From contig DRHT01000025.1 of NCBI GenBank assembly GCA_011053055.1, forward strand, positions 1-41,970: a stretch of 41,970 nucleotides of DNA, in the 5' to 3' direction. The translations under genes were made by a program, and so were the position numbers. Positions 35,896-41,970 of the stretch are shown here, piece after piece; position 1 is the first letter of the stretch; every line of letters begins with the position of its first letter. The stretch comes from Halopseudomonas sabulinigri (GTDB lineage: Bacteria; Pseudomonadota; Gammaproteobacteria; Pseudomonadales; Pseudomonadaceae). Under the pieces are notes generated by a model. The model saw only the letters and a program-made list of their open reading frames with translations. It did no database searches and was not told the origin of the DNA.

Positions 35896-36071
35896 CAGCT
35901 ACCAGCGTGAGCAGTAAATCAGTGACGCTGCTTTGGGCAGATCACAAGGAAGCATTTTACGCACATCTCAAATACACGCCCCGCCGGGCGCGGTAAGACA
36001 CCCGCTCTGGCTTTCGCCAGCGGCACGCTTATTGGGATGACTTTTGCAGTGGACTTATCGAGCAGTCGTTT

Positions 36072-37862
36072 ATGAGCTTCAACCACTACTACCAAAGCGA
36101 ACTCTCCGCGCTACGCCAGCAGGGCAAGCGCTTTGCCGAGCGCAATCCGGCGCTGGCGCCATTTTTGGGGCAAAGCGGTCGCGATCCTGACGTTGAGCGC
36201 TTGCTGGAAGGCTTTGCTTTTTTGACCGGCCGCTTGCGTCAGAAGCTGGATGATGAGCTGCCTGAGCTGACGCACTCGTTGATGCACCTGCTTTGGCCCA
36301 ATTACATGCGCCCGCTGCCGGCGTTCAGCATGTTGCAGTTTGACCCGCTCAAGCGTCCCTCACCCATGCAGTTGGTACCCCGCAACACGCCGGTGGAATC
36401 CAAGCCAATCAAGGGTGTGACCTGTCAGTTTCGTACCGCTTTTGATACCGAAGTACTTCCGCTGGACATCAGCAGCCTGGATTACTCGGTTAAGGGCAGC
36501 GGTGCACTACTGGAGTTGAAATTGATGATGACCGCCGAGGGCAACCTTGGCGATCTGCGGCTAGATCGTTTGCGCCTGCACCTGGCCGGCGAAGGCTACA
36601 TTAGCCAGATGCTCTACTTGCATCTGCTCTGCCATCTGGATGGCGTGGATCTGGTATTGCTCGATCATAACGGCAAACCGTTGCTGGATGATTATGGCTC
36701 ACCACTGGGCTTGAAAAGGCTCACGTCGGCGCAGGTCAGGCCAGCCGGATTTGATGAAGAGCACGCGCTTATCCCCTACCCGGACAATACTTTCCGCGGT
36801 TATCGCTACTTGCAGGAATACTACGCCTTCCAGGAAAAATTCCTGTTTGTCGAAGTCAGCGGCATTGCCCGTTTTCAGCCAATGCCGACCGATCTGCTAA
36901 AGCGCGCCCGAGGCTTTGCCCTGCGCTTTGATATCCGCCAAATCGGCGCTCAGCGCATCAGCCCCAGCAAAGACAATGTGCGGCTGCACTGCACGCCGGT
37001 CGTTAACTTGTTCAGCCATGACGCGATGCCGATCCGCCTGGATGGAAGACAGGATCAGTACCTGCTGCGGCCCGCCGAGTTTCACGCCGATCACTGCGGC
37101 ATTTTTTCGGTTGACCGGGTTACTGGTTGGAAGCCCGGCGGCATGGGTTATGAAGAATACGTACCCTTTGAATCTTTCGAGCACGACGCTAGCTTTGATA
37201 ACCGAGAGTCCCGCCCGCACTACAGCCTGCGACAGTATCCATCGCTGCTGGGTGACGGCCAGGACACCTACCTAAGCTTTGGCCTGCGCAATATTGATCA
37301 GCATGAAACCCTATCGATCGAACTGACCTGCACTAACCAAGACTTGCCCCGGCAGCTCGCGCTCGGTGATATCTGCCGCCCCACCGAAGGCACACCGGAG
37401 TTTCTCAGTTTCCGCAACATCAGCACCGTCACGCCCAGCTACGCGCCGCCCCTACACCAAGACTTTCTCTGGAAATTGATCAGCAACATGTCGCTCAACT
37501 ACCTGTCGCTGGAAGACGTCAACGCACTCAAGCTGGTGCTGGAAACCTACGATCTACCGCGCCATTACGATCAACATGCGGCCAAGGTCAGCAAGCGCCG
37601 ACTGGAGGGGCTGAAGGCGGTGCGCCACGTTCACGTGGATCGTCTGCACCGAGGACTGCCGGTGCGCGGCATCAAGACCGAGTTAAGCATGGACCTGGAC
37701 AGCTATCTGGGTGAAGGCGACATGTATCTGTTTGCCTCGGTACTCAACGAGTTCTTGTCGTTGTACTCCAGCCTCAATTCTTATCACGAACTTTCCGTCA
37801 ACAGCATTCAAGGGGAGGTGTACCAATGGGCGCCGCGCATGGGCCAACAGCCCCTGTTCTGA
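36072..37862 (+). CDS. tssF: T6SS baseplate subunit TssF
   Basis: A 596-residue TssF, normal in size. It starts MSFNHYYQSELSALRQQGK, with FAERNPALAPFLGQSGRDPD and LMHLLWPNYMRPLPAFSML, all strongly typical. In the C-terminal part FRNISTVTPSYAPP and LNEFLSLYSSLNSYHEL are conserved. TssF forms a 2:1 wedge with TssG. The ribosome binding site is weak (GAG at about 11 bases). The 176 bp before it, after the PAAR gene, hold no supported gene. It overlaps tssG by 37 bases. Confidence 0.97.
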   Translation: MSFNHYYQSELSALRQQGKRFAERNPALAPFLGQSGRDPDVERLLEGFAFLTGRLRQKLDDELPELTHSLMHLLWPNYMRPLPAFSMLQFDPLKRPSPMQLVPRNTPVESKPIKGVTCQFRTAFDTEVLPLDISSLDYSVKGSGALLELKLMMTAEGNLGDLRLDRLRLHLAGEGYISQMLYLHLLCHLDGVDLVLLDHNGKPLLDDYGSPLGLKRLTSAQVRPAGFDEEHALIPYPDNTFRGYRYLQEYYAFQEKFLFVEVSGIARFQPMPTDLLKRARGFALRFDIRQIGAQRISPSKDNVRLHCTPVVNLFSHDAMPIRLDGRQDQYLLRPAEFHADHCGIFSVDRVTGWKPGGMGYEEYVPFESFEHDASFDNRESRPHYSLRQYPSLLGDGQDTYLSFGLRNIDQHETLSIELTCTNQDLPRQLALGDICRPTEGTPEFLSFRNISTVTPSYAPPLHQDFLWKLISNMSLNYLSLEDVNALKLVLETYDLPRHYDQHAAKVSKRRLEGLKAVRHVHVDRLHRGLPVRGIKTELSMDLDSYLGEGDMYLFASVLNEFLSLYSSLNSYHELSVNSIQGEVYQWAPRMGQQPLF

Positions 37863-38833
37863 CCAGGATACAACGCGATATCCGTCAGTACAGCCTGTTT
37901 CAGGGTGTGCTGTTGGTACTCGAACGCCTGCAACTGGCGCATCCGGATCTCGACGATAGTGCGCTTTACGAGCGCCTGCAATTTGTTGCCAATCCGAGCA
38001 TGGGCTTTCCCGGTTGCGACATTGAAGAAGTCGAGTTCATTCAGGACACCGACGGCCTGCGTGCGCGCATGCAGGTGAACCTGATCAGCCTTAGCGGCGC
38101 CAGCTCACCGCTGCCGGCCTTCTATAGCGAACAGGCTCTGGGCGACGGGCCTGACGGCAACATCACGCGCGAATTTCTTGACCTCTTTAACGACCGCCTG
38201 CAGCGGCTGCTGCTGCCGATCTGGCAGAAATATCGCTACCGCGCACGTTTCAGCAAGGGCGCACAGGACCCCTTCTCTGTGCAGCTACTGTCATTGGTTG
38301 GCCTGCGCCCGGACCGCATGGCTCAGGCGCCCGATCTCAACTGGAAGCGGCTGCTGCCCTATCTGGGTCTGCTGAGCATGCGCGCACAGTCGGCCGAACT
38401 AATCGAATCGGTACTGCGCTACTACTTTAAACACCCGGCCATGCACATTGAGCAGTGCATGCAACGCCGCGTCAGCATCCAGCCCGCGCAGCGCTGCCAG
38501 CTCGGTCAGGCCAACAGCACACTGGGTAGCGACCTGGTATTGGGCGAAGAAGTATTTGATCGCAGCGGAAAATTCCGCCTGCACATTCGCGAACTGGACT
38601 GGGATGGCTTCCACAGTTTTTTGCCACCGGGCAAACATTTTCAGCCATTGCGCTCACTGGTGCGTTTCACCTTGCGCGACCCGCTCGACTACGACATTCA
38701 ACTGCATTTGCGTCAGGACGAAATCCGCGAACTGCGGCTTGGCGCAAGCAATCCCTGCCGCCTCGGTTGGACCAGCTGGCTTGGTCACGAGCAGGCACTG
38801 CCCACGGTAACCCTGGGCAACGGAACTCATTAA
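37826..38833 (+). CDS. tssG: T6SS baseplate subunit TssG
   Basis: A 335-residue TssG. Family marks are FQGVLLVLERL, then FVANPSMGFPGCDIEEVEF and LISLSGASSPLPAFYSEQAL, with later FLDLFNDRLQRLLLPIWQKY. The ATG at 37826 lies inside the tssF end (37-base overlap) and has the strong site GGGGAGG about 6 bases before. This long overlap is usual for tssF/tssG. It binds two TssF molecules in the baseplate wedge. Confidence 0.96.
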   Translation: MGAAHGPTAPVLTRIQRDIRQYSLFQGVLLVLERLQLAHPDLDDSALYERLQFVANPSMGFPGCDIEEVEFIQDTDGLRARMQVNLISLSGASSPLPAFYSEQALGDGPDGNITREFLDLFNDRLQRLLLPIWQKYRYRARFSKGAQDPFSVQLLSLVGLRPDRMAQAPDLNWKRLLPYLGLLSMRAQSAELIESVLRYYFKHPAMHIEQCMQRRVSIQPAQRCQLGQANSTLGSDLVLGEEVFDRSGKFRLHIRELDWDGFHSFLPPGKHFQPLRSLVRFTLRDPLDYDIQLHLRQDEIRELRLGASNPCRLGWTSWLGHEQALPTVTLGNGTH

Positions 38834-38844
38834 GGACTGATGAC

Positions 38845-41427
38845 ATGATGCAACTCGACCTACAACAACTGGTGCAGGCACTGGACGCAGCCAGCCGGCA
38901 AGACCTCGAAGCCGCTGCCGAGCGCTGCATGCAGCGCGGCGGCAACAAGGTACTGGTCGAAGACCTGTTGCTCGGCCTGTTGGAGCGTTCCGATGGCCTG
39001 CTCAGCCGCGCCCTGCAGGACGCAGAAATCGACTCCGGCAGTCTGGCCGAAACCCTGGTGCCGCGCGGCCAGAATGAGAGCAGCAGTAATCCGAGTTTTT
39101 CCGCCGAACTGGTGCAGTGGCTGCAGGACGCATTGCTGATCGCCAACCTTGAACTGGCCAGCAGCCGCATTGATCAGGCGGCACTGATTCTGGCGCTACT
39201 GCGCAATCCGATGCGCTACGCCGGCACGCCTTACCAGACAGTGCTAAGCGGTTTGAATGCCGAACGCCTGCGCGACTTCGCGCTCTCTCAGCAGAACACT
39301 GCAGGCAGCGAGCATGCCGCTACGGGTGAATCGGCCCTGCAACGCTTCACCCACAACTTCACCCAACAAGCGCGCGACGGCAAACTGGACCCCGTGCTCT
39401 GCCGTGATCAGTCGATCCGCCAGATGATCGATATCCTCGCCCGCCGCCGCAAAAACAACCCCATCGTGGTAGGCGAAGCGGGTGTCGGAAAAACCGCGCT
39501 GGTAGAAGGGCTGGCGCTACGCATCGCCAACAACACCGTTCCTGAATCGCTGCGCAATGTTGAATTACTGTGTCTGGATCTCGGCCTACTGCAGGCTGGC
39601 GCCAGCATCAAAGGCGAATTTGAACGCCGCCTGCAGGGCGTGATCGACGAGGTCAAAGCGTCGAGCAAACCTATAGTGCTGTTCATCGATGAGGCACACA
39701 CGCTGATCGGCGCAGGTGGTCAGGCTGGCAGCGGAGACGCCGCCAACCTGCTAAAACCCGCCTTGGCGCGTGGCGAACTGCGCACCATCGCCGCCACCAC
39801 TTGGAGCGAATACAAGAAATACTTTGAAAAAGACCCGGCGCTGGCCCGGCGTTTTCAGCCAGTCAAACTGCTCGAGCCCACTCCAGCCGAAGCCGTCACC
39901 ATACTGCGCGGTTTGGCACCGGTGTATGAGCGCAGTCACGGGATTTATCTGCGTGACGATGCCGTGGTGGCGGCAGCCGAACTGTCGGCGCGCTATCTCG
40001 CTGGGCGGCAACTGCCAGATAAAGCCGTTGATGTGCTGGATACCGCTTGCGCCCGTGTGCGCATAAGTCTGGCAGCCGAGCCTTGCGCGCTGGAAGCGCT
40101 ACGCGGAGAAATCGCCGAAGGTGAACGCCAACTGCAGGCGGTGCAACGCGACCTTGGCGCCGGATTGGAGATTGACCAGGCAGCATTGGACGCTCTGGAA
40201 ACCCGCCTGCATGTGGCCCGCGACGAAGCCAGCGCGCTAGCACACCGCTGGCAGGTGCAACGTGAACTGGCCGAACGGCTATTGACGTTGCGCCAAGCGT
40301 GCGCCGAAGGTCGCGAAGCTGAAGTGGTCGATGCAGCGGTATTGCAAGAACACGAGCAGAGCCTGCAACAGGTGCAGCGCGAGCTGAGCCAGGCGCAAAG
40401 CCAGGAACGGCTGGTCAGCCATGAGGTGTGCCCACGCCTGGTCGCCGAGGTGATTAGCCACTGGACCGGCGTACCGCTGTCGCAACTGGCGCGCGAACAC
40501 AATGCCAAGGTCACCGCATTCGCCGGTGATCTGCGCCAGCGTCTGCGCGGTCAGGAACCTGCCATCGCCGCACTGGATCGCGCCATGCGCGCCACCGCCG
40601 CTGGCCTGAATCGACCTGAAGCACCGGTGGGCGTCTTTCTGCTGGTAGGTCCCAGCGGCGTCGGAAAAACCGAAACCGCCCTCGCTTTGGCAGACCTGCT
40701 GTACGGCGGCGAGCGCTTCCTGACCACCATCAACATGTCCGAATTTCAGGAAAAACACAGCCTTTCGCGCCTGATCGGCGCGCCGCCCGGCTACGTCGGC
40801 TATGGCGAAGGCGGCATGCTGACCGAAGCCGTACGGCAAAAACCCTATTCGGTCATCCTGCTGGATGAGGTGGAAAAAGCCGATCCGGATGTGCTCAACC
40901 TGTTCTACCAGATCTTCGACAAAGGCATCGCCAACGACGGTGAAGGCCGTGAGATCAATTTCCGCAACACCCTGATTCTGATGACCTCAAACCTGGGCAG
41001 TGAGCAGATTGCAGCGCTCTGCGCCGATGGAGCTCAGCCCGATAGCGAACAATTGGAAGAGGCCATTCGCCCGGCTCTGGTCAAACACTTCAAAGCCGCC
41101 CTGCTCGCCCGCATGCGAATCGTGCCTTACTACCCGATTGCCGGCGAGATACTCGAAGAGCTGGTTGAACTGAAACTGCAGCGCTTTGCCGAGCGTTTGC
41201 AGCGCCGCCACCTCACCTTCAGCCATGATCAACAGTTGGTTACCCATTTGGCCGAACGCTGTTTGCGTGCAGACAGCGGTGCACGCTTGATTGATCAGTT
41301 GATCGACGAGCATCTGCAGCCACAGGTAGTTGATCGCCTGCTGGGTGCCATGGCCAGCGGCCAACGGTTGAGCAGCGCCAAAGCGACGCTGGGTAGCGCA
41401 GGAGCGATTGTCTGTGAGTTCGCTTAA
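38845..41427 (+). CDS. tssH: T6SS AAA+ unfoldase ClpV
   Basis: An 860-residue ClpB-type ATPase (ClpV) that recycles contracted sheath in the cytoplasm. An N-terminal Clp repeat domain (about 5-160) binds TssC. The first AAA+ domain has Walker A GEAGVGKT (about 212) and Walker [10 protein letters not shown] coiled middle domain lies at about 410-530, and the second AAA+ domain has Walker A GPSGVGKT (about 605) and Walker [12 protein letters not shown]. The C-terminal D2 domain follows. I chose the ATG at 38845 because AAGGA lies 8 bases before it and the family starts there; the frame is open for 26 earlier codons inside tssG. Both ATPase sites look intact. Confidence 0.97.
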   Translation: MMQLDLQQLVQALDAASRQDLEAAAERCMQRGGNKVLVEDLLLGLLERSDGLLSRALQDAEIDSGSLAETLVPRGQNESSSNPSFSAELVQWLQDALLIANLELASSRIDQAALILALLRNPMRYAGTPYQTVLSGLNAERLRDFALSQQNTAGSEHAATGESALQRFTHNFTQQARDGKLDPVLCRDQSIRQMIDILARRRKNNPIVVGEAGVGKTALVEGLALRIANNTVPESLRNVELLCLDLGLLQAGASIKGEFERRLQGVIDEVKASSKPIVLFIDEAHTLIGAGGQAGSGDAANLLKPALARGELRTIAATTWSEYKKYFEKDPALARRFQPVKLLEPTPAEAVTILRGLAPVYERSHGIYLRDDAVVAAAELSARYLAGRQLPDKAVDVLDTACARVRISLAAEPCALEALRGEIAEGERQLQAVQRDLGAGLEIDQAALDALETRLHVARDEASALAHRWQVQRELAERLLTLRQACAEGREAEVVDAAVLQEHEQSLQQVQRELSQAQSQERLVSHEVCPRLVAEVISHWTGVPLSQLAREHNAKVTAFAGDLRQRLRGQEPAIAALDRAMRATAAGLNRPEAPVGVFLLVGPSGVGKTETALALADLLYGGERFLTTINMSEFQEKHSLSRLIGAPPGYVGYGEGGMLTEAVRQKPYSVILLDEVEKADPDVLNLFYQIFDKGIANDGEGREINFRNTLILMTSNLGSEQIAALCADGAQPDSEQLEEAIRPALVKHFKAALLARMRIVPYYPIAGEILEELVELKLQRFAERLQRRHLTFSHDQQLVTHLAERCLRADSGARLIDQLIDEHLQPQVVDRLLGAMASGQRLSSAKATLGSAGAIVCEFA

Positions 41428-41970
41428 GCTGCCCAGCCTGTTTGACCAATTGGCCCAGCCGCTGGTCTATGCCGAGTCGTTGCTGGCGCGCTTTAGCATC
41501 CTGGCCGCCAGCAACGACAGCCGTGCCCTGCAGCAACAGCTGGTCGCCGCTGCGGCTGATTTGAGCCACTGCCCACTCGCACAGCTTTATCTGCTAGACA
41601 AGACCCAGACCCAATTAACGCTCTGCGCAGAATGGCTCGATGGCGCGCCAATGGCCCGTGAAGAGTCGACCCTGCCGAGCGACTACAAAGACCAGCAACT
41701 GCTGCAATACTGCCTATTCCAGAATCAGGTGCTACACGTCAATTCGCTGGACAACAGCTTATACGCCACCCCTTTCCTGCCCGAGACCGACCGCAGTTGG
41801 CGCAGCCTGCTGTGCCTGCCGCTACATGACCGCGAGCAACATCTTGGCGGCCTACTGCTGATCGCCCAGCGCGATACTGAGACGCTGGACGCCTTTGCCG
41901 ATTCACTGCGTCTGCTCGGCGACTTCGCCATGGGTCAGCTGCAACTGCTGCAGCGCCTGGACGACACCCC
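41414..41970 (+). CDS. Sigma-54-dependent T6SS regulator (Sfa/VasH-like), N-terminal part
   Basis: A frame from GTG at 41414 runs to the window edge (185 codons). It opens [20 protein letters not shown], and the remainder looks like a GAF-type sensory domain (SHCPLAQLYLLDKTQTQLTL, then WRSLLCLPLHDREQHLGGLL). In the P. aeruginosa H2 cluster the gene after clpV2 is sfa2, a sigma-54 activator with the same N-terminal design, and VasH is the Vibrio counterpart. The AAA+ activator and helix-turn-helix parts lie beyond the window, so the call depends on position and N-terminal resemblance. It overlaps the clpV end by 14 bases, so translation is coupled. Confidence 0.75.
   Translation, partial: MSSLKLPSLFDQLAQPLVYAESLLARFSILAASNDSRALQQQLVAAAADLSHCPLAQLYLLDKTQTQLTLCAEWLDGAPMAREESTLPSDYKDQQLLQYCLFQNQVLHVNSLDNSLYATPFLPETDRSWRSLLCLPLHDREQHLGGLLLIAQRDTETLDAFADSLRLLGDFAMGQLQLLQRLDDT

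Noticed and set aside
35908..35997. GTG-started 29-codon frame between PAAR and tssF
   Set aside because: No ribosome binding site and no resemblance to anything; chance frame in a spacer.
40279..40839. Leftward open frame of 186 codons inside clpV
   Set aside because: Antisense to the ClpV middle and second ATPase domains; no start signal.
1..41970. CRISPR array, tRNA or rRNA genes
   Set aside because: No regularly spaced repeats of CRISPR type and no tRNA-like cloverleaf was noticed in the gaps; the TGCGCA period of 12 bp is far too short for CRISPR.

Overview
The window looks like a chromosomal segment of a Pseudomonas-lineage gammaproteobacterium (Pseudomonadaceae; Pseudomonas or Halopseudomonas would both fit). 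The basis is gene content and order: fabA-fabB next to a hybrid sensor kinase, gpsA-DUF4389-sixA, an AMP-ligase/thioesterase/hydrolase set, a selD-mnmH pair and an H2-type type VI secretion (T6SS) cluster. From memory, these same blocks lie in one chromosomal neighbourhood of P. aeruginosa (about PA1609 to PA1663). No search was run, so genus and species stay open.

Left edge (1-6.7 kb). The window opens in the end of an IS3-family insertion sequence, which has cut off the 3' end of a leftward gene for a secreted CBM9/DUF5916 protein. Then come, all leftward, a short-chain dehydrogenase, the coupled selD-mnmH pair (selenophosphate synthesis and tRNA 2-selenouridine formation) and a patatin-like phospholipase. 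A penicillin-acylase-family Ntn hydrolase is divergent from the patatin gene.

Lipid and housekeeping block (9-24 kb). Leftward: DUF4892, an alpha/beta hydrolase, a hotdog thioesterase overlapping an acyl-CoA-synthetase-like gene, sixA overlapping DUF4389, and gpsA. Rightward: a TonB-dependent receptor, a periplasmic ABC_sub_bind-type protein and a BarA/PA1611-like hybrid kinase, the last two overlapping by ATGA. These three look like one sensing module. A second acyl-adenylating enzyme and fabA-fabB (unsaturated fatty acid synthesis) follow. The fabA leader is 383 bp long and contains several inverted repeats. fabB ends at a strong bidirectional terminator.

Accessory block (24-31 kb). Bcr/CflA drug exporter, ankyrin protein, CsbD stress protein, DUF2789, a small membrane protein, an EamA exporter, an AraC regulator, a RhtB/LysE exporter, and a PfpI gene followed by a ribbon-helix-helix gene.

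T6SS block (31-42 kb, continuing past the right edge). An AT-rich 584-bp gap carries phased TGCGCA palindromes. It is followed by tssA, tssB, tssC, tssE, a PAAR gene, tssF, tssG, tssH (clpV) and the start of a sigma-54 activator (Sfa/VasH type). tssA has one in-frame amber codon in its linker, while the frame on both sides still encodes conserved TssA sequence. The apparatus is therefore either recently damaged, expressed through readthrough, or affected by a base-call error. No tRNA, rRNA or CRISPR array was seen. The clearest unusual signals are the tssA amber codon, the TGCGCA array before tssA, the receptor/binding-protein/kinase module and the mirrored 20-bp elements before fabA.
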